A stretch of 64,000 bases of DNA from Chrysomallon squamiferum (Eukaryota; Mollusca; Gastropoda; Neomphalida; Peltospiridae), in contig CM022679.1 in NCBI GenBank assembly GCA_012295275.1, positions 18,786,842-18,850,841 of the forward strand, written 5' to 3'. The number at the start of each line of letters is the position of its first letter. Position 1 is the first letter of the stretch. The notes below the pieces were generated by a model. The model made no database searches, was not told the DNA's origin, and was given only the letters and a program-made list of their open reading frames with translations. The position numbers and the translations under genes were made by a program. Below, one piece after another: positions 44,875-58,425 of the stretch.

Positions 44875-47386
44875 ATCTTGATTTTACTGCATTTTACTAG
44901 ATCTCTGTGGCAATGTCGATGTAATGAATCGTTGTAGAAAATAGCCCTTCAGAATGTACTTGTTTAGTCAACTGTTTAAAATAACACTTTGATTTTCTAA
45001 TTCCTCTCTTTAAAACCAGATCACGTACACAGCCAAAAGATTTCTGGTGTTTCTCCTCAAACGAACAACAATTACTCTGACAATACATAGGATGTGCAAG
45101 CTTCGAACTTTGATTTAGAGCCACTGTCATCTAAGATGAACGAGCGACGATACTATTTCAGGCCGTGTCTGTGGTGTCTTGCAAGAGCTAATTTACGTCT
45201 AAATTTTTCTATGAAACTATTTGTCTATCTGTGTGACACGGACACGGACTCAACAATAAATGAAGAAAAGTCAAAAAAAGAAAGAATGAAAAAAGTATTT
45301 TTATTCATGAAATATTATATGTTCACGATCAAAAATAAATATATAAATAAACTGTAACACTTTAGGTTAATTTTTCAAATATATTAATTTATAATCTATT
45401 ACATCGTTTTCGTCTTATAATTTTTCCAAATCGTCCAGGAGTTTTGGCCACAACTGCTCAAATTTTCCGTTATATTCACATCTGGGAAAATGTTTCCTTA
45501 TAGAACAGTCAGATTGTAACTGACTGTAACTTTAACCTTAACTGGTGAAAATAAAACTAATAACTTGTTTTGAATGCTCTGCACACTAACGTCAAGTATT
45601 GAAACTGGATTAGAATTATTCATACATTTATTATCTCTGAACATTCATTCCATAAAATAGTTTAACACTATCTCAAACAATATACAACTAATGCCAGTTT
45701 TTGTTGATAAATATCTGCTAATCAATCGTGCACCATGTTTTACTTTTAGCGGCTACGGATCGGTATAGCAGTCGCTGAATGACGAGTACCGGTAAGAATG
45801 TTTTTTGAATTTTAAATTATTATAAAATTCTGACACCGACCCACATACATATAACATAATAATACTTACATATTTATATATAATTATACCTTACGATATC
45901 CTGAATACAGACATAATAAAAGTTTAAAACATTACAGATTCGTCCAAATAAATATGCAATAAAAAGCGAAATTTTTTTAAATTAAATAATGTATATATCG
46001 CTACTCGTTATTGGACATAAATTTAATTTTACAATGATAGAATATATTTTAACATGATTAAAATATCAACTAAGTAAATTATGTTTCTTTTGTTAATCAT
46101 GTCCAAATACTATGTGAATCTTTAATGTTGTTGCCTTTGCTACACTGTATCTTCCTGTTACATGGCCATATCTAGATAAATGTGCATTCTGATGTCGAAG
46201 TGCGGACTGAAACCAATACAAACCAATGCTATCAAATTATACAGAATAGAAAATAATGTTTAAGCAATTAAATAAATCAAATAAATCAAATGAATTACCA
46301 AGTCAGTTCTAAATATATTTCTTGTTGAAGAGTAAACTAGAAAAGTATGTGAATTTCCTTCGCCACAGGAAATGCTTCCTTGGCAATGTTTATGTCATTT
46401 ACATAAAAACCAATAATTCTCTTGTATTGTCGATAACGGTAAAAAGTACACTTTTGCTAGAAGCCGTCGTATTCTGCAAGACATATAATTCTGTATCGAT
46501 TCCCGGGATACGGTTCTTTGCAGATTCCCACTCATGCGTAAAATATATTTAGTCTCTAATTCCTGTGATCCAAATAAAAATTGTGTTCTTGGTGAAAACC
46601 AAATGAGATACAGAGACACCGAGCTAAAAGAGACTGTGGCAAGTGTTTGCCTTTCGGTCAGGCCGCTGGATGTTCCTCATAAAACAGAGAATCATACTTT
46701 TATTGATTGGTCGTCTGAAGTCTGCGTCTGTCTCAGTGGGTACATCTCATCAGATCTCAGTCTCTGATGAAATGAATTAAAAACAATCATTAAAAACAGA
46801 AATAAATATAAAAAAATTATTCAAATTCACCAGCAAGAACGGATGATTTAAATAAGCAAGAGTAATTGTTTCAGGTTGTTTTGACATTTCATTTAATCCC
46901 GGTTATTAAATGAAATATTTATGTTAAATAAGGCAACTAGAATATTGTGAGGAAAAAAATATTAATGCCAATCGATAACAAGTCCGTGATACATTGCTGC
47001 TCAATAAATAGGTTTTGGAGAAAAATGTTTTTAAAAACGGGTGCACTAAGGTAGACTGATCCATAATAACACTGAATTTGTGCTAAGAATTTATAAGAAG
47101 ATAAAAAATCTGGTTAGATAAATTTGTTTTCCTCATTTAGCAGTAGCAACTGTTGTAGACGTAACAGTAGTAATGGTACTAGCATCAATATTTATTCATT
47201 TATTATTTTCTATAATAACAATATATCTTAACAACGTGGAAACGGAATCGCAACAAAGCATGAAATTTTCTAATTTGCCAAAAATTATAGTTTAGTTCGC
47301 TGGAAAGACAATTTAATAACATTTTAATCCTGTCTGTAAACAACAGTCATTAATGGTCTTCTTAGTCTTGTGCAACTGTTTTTTCT

Positions 47387-47405
47387 AAAAGTATTCTGTT
47401 TATAT

Positions 47406-47457
<52 letters not shown>

Positions 47458-47479
47458 TCACTGTTAAAAGAATACTTTT
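47387..47479. repeat. GT microsatellite bounded by inverted arms
   Basis: AAAAGTATTCT at 47387-47397 and AGAATACTTTT at 47469-47479 are perfect complements flanking a GT run at 47408-47454. The layout matches the unit at 4624-4705, with different arm sequences. Confidence 0.8.
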
Positions 47480-48089
47480 TGTTTTTATCTACTGGTTTGG
47501 TATTTCAAAATAAGTACTATGTAAGCATAAACAATAATCTATTGCTATCTCGCTTTTGAACACGAGAAAACCAAACATTTTATTTTGTTATAAATCATAA
47601 TACTATTTGCATAACTAACTAGTTTTCCTAATATTTATTTTATTATTATTATTATTTTTTTTAATTATCAAGACACAAATGCACAACTCAATAAGTTAGA
47701 TATTTTAATTTTATCATTGTACTATTGAAATATAGTTTAAAGTGAAAGTGCTCAGAGTGACTGAATTATTCTGTGCAGTCGTTAACACATTTTCTATAAT
47801 ATTATATTAGCAATGCAAGTATTATTATTTCAGTTGTAGTTCAAAATAATGATTCCCATCTGACTTACACTCGAGAAACAATTTATAAACGTGTGCAGAA
47901 AAATGTATTTTGATAAGAAAAATGCATCAGAATTTCATGTTTTCCCTAATGACCAATTACTGGCAGTCTCAGTTATCATTAACGCATAGTTAAATATTAT
48001 TTAATTATTTTTATTTTATTTCTTTGAAAATGCAATGATTTAGTCGTTTAACTAAATCTCCAACGGAAATGAGTCTTTTGTTAAAATAT

Positions 48090-48201
<112 letters not shown>

Positions 48202-50837
48202 ATCAATAATGATTGTTGAATAGCATTTCAGAACAATTATATTTTATTTAGGAATCATTACTGCTTGGATACTTTTGCTAGCAAACCGAAGAGACCACTC
48301 GCATGATAACTGCATGTGAAATATGTATAATGACATATTATAAGAGAAGGATTCAGCTATAAACTGAAATAGGTATTGCTTTTGGTCCAACAGTTAGAGG
48401 GAGTCTCTATGAATTTTATTCTCTGTTAAATAGAGCCTCCTATTTTGTTGCCCCATAGTTTAGGGCCTTACCTCATATGAATTCGGTCCAGGTTACGCAT
48501 TTTCTCATCTATAATAATTTGTTTTCTCTGTCTCACTGTAACTAACTCCTTCGACACCTATCTATCTGTCTGTCAGTTTTCATAAATCGAAGCAGCTTTG
48601 ATTTTTCTGAATTAAAAATTTGTATATACTCTGATTTTAGTAAATAACAAAATACAACATCTTCTAAGAAATACGGCGAGCAAATAACGTATTATGTTTT
48701 GCACTACAAACCAAATTAGGCTTTCACTAGAAAAGCAACACGCTGTCCTCTCACCAGGCTGGTCACACTCGTGGCGGTGTGTGTCACTTAATTTAAGGAA
48801 AATGTCCCTCGTGGCTCCATCGGGCAACGGCGGCCTCTACAAGACGTAATTAATAGAATCTGACAGCAACAGTTCCTCCATGATAACAGTTTCTGTGTTC
48901 TGTCTACCTCATAAGAATTATTCCACAAAAATCTTATTTCTAAAATAATGAAATAAATAAATAAATATTCTCATATGCCGTAGACTAGCCATTTTCTCTT
49001 TTGGTTTTTTTCAGTTTCCAAGCCCTCTGTCCAACAAGCAACAGTAACAGATAAACAGAAAAACCCCTTTTCACATTCTTAGGCGTTACTCCCGTTAAAA
49101 TGATGGTGTATACTACAGCCTGAATGTAACAGAGTTCAGTTCGATTTAGTTAATTATTTTTATTCAGGAGTCTCAGAACTGTCACGCTACTGTGAGGTCC
49201 AGAATGAGAAGTTTAGTATTTGAATAAATTAAAATTACAATTCCTAGAAGTTAAATATTCCCCGTGTGTTGCATATCAACTGAGGCAAAAATGTTTAAAG
49301 TGCTTGTTCTTATAGTAAAACCGCTAATTACTCAGAGTGTGTAATTAGACATATTATCAGTGTTTAATAGTCCTTATATGTTTCATTATGTATCGTGAAC
49401 ATATTTGGCAGATTTGCAAAAGTCAGAAATGTGATACGAAGAATGCTTTAAATAATCCTAATTTGGCAAATAATGATAATACACGTAGTCAACGGTCACA
49501 GTGTCTGCTGACGTGGTACTTAGATGAAAATGTCAACTTTCAGATTGTGTATTTCACAAAATAATTAGCAAAATTATGTTACATGAGTATTTCTTTAAAC
49601 AGTCAGTGTCGTCAAAAGCTGTTTAGAGCAAACTACATATGTAAGCATATAAATGTGCACACGTAATAGACACTACAAAAAAGTATAAAAATATGTTTTC
49701 TTTCTTTAATTTAAACATTTTATAGTACATATGTCAACCTATCCACATACACATTATCTATATACCTATCTACTTTATGCATGCATGCACGCACACACAC
49801 ATACATATACTCTACAGAGAATGCAATAACAACTATTACATCACATAGTGAAAGCCTTCGTTTTTTATACAGATTATCTCTGAACAACAACATTCCTGTA
49901 ACCATAATAATATATTTTTAATTATTCTCCTTTACAATATTTAAAGTATAACTTTTAAAATTAGGATTAACGTATTGTTATTATTATTATTATTTTTTTT
50001 TTTTTTTTTTTTTTTGTACGAGGTCACGCAGTAATGGCTGACATGCTGACTTTTGTCATTTTGTCTGCACTACAATTCAAAACACACCATAAACAAGGAA
50101 AGAGGGTTTAATAATAAAAAAAATAATAATAAATAGACGATATAAAAGAACATTTACGCAGAAATTAGTAATTTACTTAGCTCAAGAACTTTGAGAAGAA
50201 AAATCAGTCATTGACAAAGATGAATTATTTCTCAATACCTAATGAGACTGGCTGACTGCTTGGACAATGTTTGAAATACTAAATACATAAAGCAAGATTT
50301 ATTAAAAGGTTATTCCACTATAACCATCAAGAAAAATATTAAATGTGAAACAGCTTTTATCATAAAGATGTAGACGGAATTAAAATGTCAGTTAAAACAA
50401 TACTTTAAATGTTTTGAGATGTCAGTGCACATTATTTCTACAGCCGAGAATTCGATGGTTTGTTTTAACGGAGTAAGTCCGTTATGACGTTTGTTATTCT
50501 CATTATTGATGTCCGCCCCCACCTCGCATTTTCAGCACGAGCATAGGAGGCCTAATAAGTTAGGACTTTTTCTTCTCGTCGAATAAACTTACACCAACTT
50601 TAAAACTTCTACAGTGCTGAGATGTGCTTGAGTATTTTTTAAAATATCAGTTTTGAATATTTATCACATCCTTAAGAATGCTTTATAAATTACTCCCAAA
50701 AGAAGGAAAGCTGAAGTATGTTGATTAAAAAAACTTAGAGAAAAAAATAATGAAAAATAGCTCAAGGCTTTTAGTGACAGAAATCTTGACCTTTTCGCGC
50801 AATGGAAAAACTCATCAAGGTTCCGTGCTATTCGTAA

Positions 50838-50839
<2 letters not shown>

Positions 50840-50891
<52 letters not shown>
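50840..50891. repeat. GT dinucleotide microsatellite
   Basis: Pure GT run of about 26 units. Confidence 0.95.
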
Positions 50892-50893
<2 letters not shown>

Positions 50894-51782
50894 GATTGTT
50901 TTCCTTTTTTGTGTATGTGTGTGCTTGAGTGTATGTATGTACACAAATATATATATATAAAAATTTTATGGTAATCCTTATTTGTACTGTGGCGATAGGT
51001 ATGTTTATTCTTTTTTCTTTTCTTTTCTTTTCTTCTTCTTCTTTTTCTTTCTTTCTTCTTATTATTATTTTAAATTTGATTATTTCGCTCTTTTTCGTAT
51101 ATGTTTAATTGTTGCTCCATTATAGTGCTATTGTTATTTTTGATAGCTTAATCGATAAATGTTAAACATTACGTCAATGTAATTATAAACAAAAAGCAGG
51201 TAAACAAAGAATTTATGATGGCAGTTATTAAGTTTCCTCTGTATCAGAAAAATAATATTAGAGTATTGTATGACATCACTACTGAAACTATATTACAAAG
51301 TCATATACTGCGCAATAAAAAGTTATTTCTGAAAACATTTTGTCTCGTTACATCTTTTTCTTATTTTCCTGAAGATTTAATGTTTGTTTCCTAAAAGAAA
51401 ACTTGAGCAGTGAATTATTTTAACAATATAACTTGATAACAGCTGTCTAATGGCGGGGTACTCAATGGGCCTCTTCTATCATTTGTCATTCTAAATATTT
51501 GATAAAACATTTACTTTTTATAATATATAAAATTACCAAATAAAAAATGTATAATGTCTGCAGCAGAGAGATTCAAAAACATAGAAGAAAAAGAAAGGGA
51601 AAATGTATAATCTGTAATTTTATTTCGAGCATATTTTCCTTCACCTGCGTATTGATCATTCTACATACGTTCTGGAAGTAAACTGGAACCATAAGACTTG
51701 AGAAAATGCAAATATAATAAGTAATTAAAGAGTTATTTTAATACAGTTGAAATTAATCGATTCTTTCAGTGACTCTGTATTA

Positions 51783-51785
<3 letters not shown>

Positions 51786-51834
<49 letters not shown>
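51786..51834. repeat. AAT trinucleotide microsatellite
   Basis: About 16 AAT units, giving a spurious poly-Leu frame on the minus strand. Confidence 0.95.
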
Positions 51835-51836
<2 letters not shown>

Positions 51837-51944
51837 CAAATAAATAATAAATAACAGCAACAGTCATACAAATAATGACATTTAATTACATACATACATA
51901 CACACATATACATATATACTTTCAGGCTTTAATCCTAAGGAAAT

Positions 51945-51978
<34 letters not shown>

Positions 51979-53870
51979 AGCACAGAGAGAGACACACACA
52001 CACACACACAATAGTTCGCAAACATATCAGCCACTCTAGGCAGACGAGCAGTACAGCACGTACAAAACTGCAAGAAACAAGAGAAAAACATTTTATCTGG
52101 CTTCCTCAAGATATGACGTGAGAATTTACTACTTAGCGATGAGGAACATTAACCGCCCTGTTAGACCAAATGTCCGCTCCTCTCATACGACCTTGTACAG
52201 CGTTTCGCCCATCTCAACTAGCGGCATCGCTGTGGTGAAAACTCATTAAAGAGGTGACCTTTATTATACTTGTTGTGTTCTTTTGTATAATGAATAAGAC
52301 AGAAACGCAAATTAAAATGAGTCTTTATCACGGCATCTGTCATTTTAACGATACTAACTCGTTGATTTAGATTTTGAGGACTTCCGTGTGTTTAGCGCTT
52401 TAATTCGATTTTGTCACCACCCATGTTATCCAACATTAAACATGTGGCGGTATCAACGACAGCGTTCACTTCTCGCACTTCTCAGTTCGGCTGCAGCATT
52501 AACTGACAACAAATCAACACTGGCTGAACATTATTTTAACTGTTTCATTTTGTAGCCACAACATTATTAGTGGAATGTGCGTTCCTCTCTACAAGAATGT
52601 TCATATAAAATATTTCTTGCTAATAATCGTCTACAGCAGGTTTCGAAGTCACAGCTCAAGCTGTTCTTATAATCAGTGGTTGGAACGATCAGAGGAGTTT
52701 TTAAATGTGTAGAGGTAAAAAAAACCTGGAGTCGAAACTTGTGATTAATAAGATTTTCTGTTTTTTTTTTATATTTCTGAACGCAATACGACAAGCCAAC
52801 TCTCCTCTATATTTATGTGCATTTGCGTGTGTGTGTATGTGAATACAGAACACATGTACACACTTACACCACACATTTTATATATTTATATATATATATA
52901 TATATATCATTACATCTTGTTCACAGTATAAACAGTATTTAATGGTTAATTTCTGTATTTTGCTTATGTGTTCCTTTTCTTTTTCTTTTCTTTTATTTGT
53001 GTTTTACTATGTTTGTATGGTTTTATGTCTGTATCTCAGTGTTTACATGCGTGTTTTTTTTGTGTTAACTTTTCTTGAGCGATTATATAATATGGTATAT
53101 TTCAGTTTTCTACAGTATTTTCAGTGAATTAGAAGCAAATTTTCACAATAAATATATCATTAACAAAATTAGTACACTAGAGGTGAAAGGTCAGGCGTCA
53201 TAAAAACTGTCTGAGACGACAGGTGTAGTTCTCTGATGAAAAAACAAATATGTGCGAATTTTCATCATTATTCTGCAAGCAGTCGTTATCAGAATTTTGA
53301 AATACCTACGTCTGCGTCTATGATTGGCTAGTCAAGAAAATTATAATGATGAAGGGCAAAAGTTTGCGTTTATCATGTATGAAATAGCTGACAATAAAAC
53401 GGATAGGAGAAATACGTGAGATAAAACGTATGTAACGAAAACTGTGCAGCTGAATAGTTAGCCTTTGGTCTTTTGCTTCCACCATATGCCACGTTGGCCA
53501 GATTAATGCGAAGGCGCACTTGAGTTTAGAAAAATATGTCTTGTGGGATGGTCTGCGAACAACTTTCTCTAATCTAATGTATATTATTACCTTTATACAA
53601 CGAATTGCCAAATAATGTGCTTGATTACTTCACTTCGCAAGATTTTGTCTGATTATCAATCACGCCTGCTCGTTCTCAGTGTTATTTGTATTCTGGATAT
53701 GTGCTTTGCAGTTCCTCGAAAATTAACTTTTTGCAGGATGTAACAACAAGAAATTTAGTGAAACTGAATTTGTTTGTCTATTTGAAAGATGTTATTTAAA
53801 AAGTGTCTTGGAAAATAAACCATTTTTTCCTTCTGTTTCATTAATCTAAGCAGCAGAAGCCAACAAATTG

Positions 53871-53882
53871 TTTGGCGCCAAA
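53871..53882. promoter_or_regulatory. Palindromic E2F-type site just before the BMP9/10-like start codon
   Basis: TTTGGCGCCAAA is a perfect 12-base palindrome matching the E2F consensus TTTSGCGC on both strands; its core GGCGCC also fits a BMP-SMAD element. It ends 12 bases before the ATG, so it lies in the 5' UTR or a downstream promoter. Function is unproven. Confidence 0.4.
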
Positions 53883-53894
53883 AGAGATTAAGAA

Positions 53895-54363
53895 ATGCAG
53901 TGTCATCTGCAAGTTCTCCGAGTAGCAATCATCCATCTATTGCTTAATGTGTGCTCTGCCCGCCCTCAAATTAACCTCACACTTCTTGGCTTTAACTGGA
54001 CAAACGACACTGACACAGCTGTTGGAGAGAAAACAGAAAGTGTACAGAAAATTGATGCAAAGGAAACATCAAGCATAGACGTTGATTATCAGTATGAACA
54101 GTTCTACGATGATGATGTCACAGAAGAGGACGAGGATGAAGAAACCGAGTTTGATGATGTTCACAGCGTCATGAAACCACCGGGTCTGGGCTCTGACGAG
54201 GCCGTGTCACTGGGATCGCGTCCTCTTTCCGACACACAACTTGGAAACCCTTCGAGACAGGCTCCTGAGTATATGCTGGATTTGTATAAACGATTCTCGC
54301 AGCGTCATTTTGTTCCACCTACCTCCAATATTGTACGAAGTTTTATTAATGTTAATAAGGAAG
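53895..54363 (+). CDS. BMP10: BMP9/10-like exon 1: signal peptide and N-terminal prodomain
   Basis: Codes for residues 1-156 plus one base. It has a hydrophobic signal ([16 protein letters not shown]), then three clustered glycosylation sequons, then an acidic stretch ([18 protein letters not shown], 71-88), then [12 protein letters not shown] (123-134), the classic BMP prodomain motif, and SNIVRSF (144-150). The donor is GGAAG|GTAAGA at 54363/54364, phase 1. It ends at the same point of the prodomain as exon 1 of the BMP3-like gene. Confidence 0.95.
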
Positions 54364-55090
54364 GTAAGACACATAGATTCAGACTCTAAGATTCAGATTT
54401 TATTAATATGAATAATAAAATAAAATAAAAATATATATATAAAAATAATAATAATAATAATAAAATAAAAACATAAAAATCCCCATTAAAAATTAAAATC
54501 TTTATTTTAAACAAATTTTAGTCTTTATTTTAGAAAGGTAAAATAGAGCTACATATTTTAATAGTATTTTCACAATTTTATATGTATTTTAACAAAGACG
54601 GTAGCATCTGAGATATAAAGATACACGTATACATATATGTGCATATAGTTAGGTATGTATTTATTTACTACTATGCAGACATGTTAACAAATATATCTAA
54701 TAGGTCATTATTTGTTCTTAATAAGACTTCGTTGTAAACAAATCATTTTTGTCTTTTAAATATTGTAAACACACAGGAGACATATTATCTCGAACCTGTC
54801 TAGCGTGGAATCGATATCACATTAGTCGTCTTATTAAGTCAAGATTTATGAATGAAATATACGTATTACACGACAGAGAAGGCGGTGTTTGCATTCACTT
54901 TCCTAATAAAATAATATAAAGTTGTCATTGCTTAGTGTTTTAAAGGAACTTGGCCAAGAGTTCATGACTTATAAATTTAGCAAAACAACGTCCCTCCTCC
55001 TGAAAAACTACAGAACACATATGTATTATAGTTTCATAAATCAGTAAAACTATTCAGTTAGGAATAATTTTATAATAATAATAATAATAA

Positions 55091-55126
<36 letters not shown>

Positions 55127-56860
55127 CAGTGGTACCTAAATTTACGAGTTTAATTCGTTCCGTGACCGAGCTGGTAACTCAATTTGCTCGTATATCAAAT
55201 CATTTTTCCCAACTGAAATTAATTGAAATACCATTAATCTGTTCCAGCCCCCGAAAAAACACCACTATTTTTTTGTAATGTGTTTTCAAATAAGAAAAAA
55301 TGTTGTTTATACATGACAAATAAAAGATAATGTAAAAAAATAAATTGGTTGTGTAAATTGTACAGGGTTAGGGTTTCTCCATCTTTTCATAGACCAAGGT
55401 CTGCAGCTTAGAAATTATTTTAACGCCTTTGTCTGGAGTTATAGCCTTTATCGACTCCTTCAGTATGATACATATCGTAAAACTTCTACTAGAAGTACAA
55501 CTCGCTCTTGTTATTCTATGATTTCACGCTTTAATTCAATGGACATCACACGCTTCTTCTTCTCAGCACTCTCCTTTGCACTCGCTTTCTTAGCATCCAT
55601 GGAAATTTGGCAAAATACTGCAGAAAACGCGAGCACAGCACAAGAGAGATGCCTCCACGGCGATGTAACTACGTGATGTAAATGATAAGAAACTGGATGC
55701 TGGGCGGATGTTGTTTTGTTCGTTGCTCCAACTAGCGGCTGTGTATCTGAAACTCGCTCGTAACTCGGATTTTCGCTCGCAAATCAAATAAAAAATCAAC
55801 CGGGCGACTGCTCGTAACTCGGAAAACTCGTAATTTGGGGCCTCGTAAGTCTGGTACCACTGTATATATATATAATAAAAATGGTGCTCTGATTTTGCAA
55901 GCAGACAATCAATTATTTAATTCTCTATTAAACACAAACTCATGCAAGTTTAAATTATTAGTTCTATACATTATTCAGAGAGATATGCAAGTTTAAATTA
56001 TTAGTTCTATACATTATTCACTGTTTACAGAACACATCTACCCAGCAAGTGGTGACGGTCAGCTTCCTGGCGGAAAAGCCCGAATCCACACCCTCGTGTT
56101 CAACATCACCAGTGTGAGTATGGACGAAGTCATCGACCATGCCCAACTCAGGCTTTACACACTAGTTCAAAGAGATCGCAACACTTACATAGGTGTCGAC
56201 AGAAAGGTCACGGTTCTGGAAGTTCTGTCACAAAGACGAGACTTGGATGAAAACAGAAAATACAGACAGCTTTCATCACGTCACGTGTACGGGCAAAACA
56301 GTGGCTGGGAAGCTTTTGATGTGACTTCCGCAGTAAAACGGTGGGTCCAAAATTTGACGCATGTTCAAATTCTCGAAGTGAGAATCGAAAGTGTATTCCA
56401 CAGCGGGGACCGAGGCAACCTGGATATTGATACTGATCCTACCCACAAGAATGAGCCCCTATTAGTAGTTTTTTCCAATGACCTTAAGAAAGAAAGGCTT
56501 CATGACACTGAAATCCACGAACTAATCCGACACGAAACTGACCTTAAAGAAAGCGAGGAGCTTATTAGAAGGAATAACAAATATTCCTTGGTCCCCCAGA
56601 CGGCATCGGGGTCTTCAGAAGTGACTAATGACGCTCACAACATTGTGAAGAGAAGTAAGAAGAGTCGCAGGAACAGCTGTAGGCGAAAACCTATGTACGT
56701 CAACTTCCAGGACATCAACTGGCATCAGTGGATTCTCATTCCAACGGGATATCAGGTAAAGATGACGAAACATAAAATCGACTTTTTCCTTTTTATTATT
56801 TCATTCATTCATAAATATCCGAATAGCATTTGGATTTAGCTTTTTATTTTCTTATTCATT

Positions 56861-56895
<35 letters not shown>

Positions 56896-57357
56896 TATAC
56901 ATACTTTATTGAAAAAAAAAAAAAGAAGTTATCATTATTATTGTTTTTACATATATATCATTTATTTATTCATTCATTCATTCATTTATAAATATTCGAA
57001 TTGCATTTGGATTTTGTTTTTTATTTTCATATTAGTTTATTTTTTAATTTTATTTTTATTTGTATTATTTGTATTAAACATATTTTTTTGAAAAATAAAT
57101 AAATAATAAAAATGTTAATATTATTATTGTTTTTTCATATATATTATTTATTTATTTATTTTTGTGCTTACTAAAGTGTACGTTTGATGATTAGGAAATA
57201 ATAGTTTAAATATATTGTGGTAAAAGAAGATTTAGGTATTTCTTGAATTTGTCGAGAAAAAGAAAAATAATAAACATTATTTTTTTAAATATAAACATTT
57301 CAGATAATTTTTTGTTTCTTTGTTTTATAAAGCCCAGATGCGTTTTTTCGTGGAATA

Positions 57358-57400
<43 letters not shown>

Positions 57401-57782
57401 TTAAACGAACATATTCACACTAACAAAAATGATTATGCATAAGTAAAATAAAGGAAAAAATACCATCAGAATACTTTCAAAACTATATACATTTTTTATT
57501 CTGTCACTCTCTAATCTGTATATATTTTATCATCAGGTTATATTAATTTTATTTGCATGTGAATTTTCACTTGAGGATGTTATTTCTAAGAGTAGTTTGA
57601 TTACCGTTTGTGGGCTAGCTCATTCATTCGGCAGGAGGCTGATCATTTATACAGGGTCATCCACCAGAACGCGGTGGATAACAATAAAAATATTAAAATA
57701 TTTTTGTTATAGGTTGCCACCAGAATAGATTGTTTTTGTTGTTGTTGTTGTTTTTGTGTTTGTTCTTTTCGTGTTTTTTTTT

Positions 57783-57843
<61 letters not shown>

Positions 57844-58393
57844 AGTAAATAAAAGGCGAAAATCGTTGTTCTAGATAACAAACTGAACACTTTGCCCTTT
57901 GGATAAATATTTGTCAGATTCAGCGTAAAAGAAAACCAACCTACATGAAAGACTCATGAAAGTCAACAACTTCGACGTCTTAACCTCTGATATTTCACAT
58001 TCGTTAAACCATTTAAGAAAACAGTACAACGCTACAATAGCTTAATTATTTCGTCCTGCTTTCCATGCTATCTAACTGTATGTAATCGCTACGTGCGACT
58101 GTTAGGCCACGTGCAAATCCTCGCGCACGACGAAAACATCAGAAATTTATCAGTGAATTCAAGTTACGGTGTTTTACCACCAAGAAAATGATACGAGCCA
58201 TTTATTAAGTTAATGTTATTTAATCCCATTGCGTTTCCGATCAGAACCTTTTCTAAATATGGTCTATTATGTATCAAGATAAGTGTCCTTCGAAAAATAA
58301 CTTAACATAGTTCAATATTTATTTGATGATTTGAAAGAAAGAAAGTTCATGCTATCCGCATATTTACGGGTGAACGAGTAATAACAATTTGTT

Positions 58394-58425
<32 letters not shown>

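Larger units (their letters stand above)
54364..56030 (+). other. Intron 1 of the BMP9/10-like gene
   Basis: GT-AG intron, acceptor CTGTTTACAG ending at 56030. It holds AAT-rich runs at about 54430-54465, a GT/TA microsatellite at 55089-55126, the Tigger-like element and a 36-base tandem duplication just before the acceptor. Confidence 0.95.

Noticed and set aside
46322-46767. Overlapping ORFs of 74-77 aa on both strands
   Set aside because: No recognisable family or splice sites; likely chance in a slightly GC-richer patch.
57643-57840. Minus-strand ORF with an (RE)n start
   Set aside because: Made by the CT microsatellite in intron 2 of the BMP9/10-like gene.
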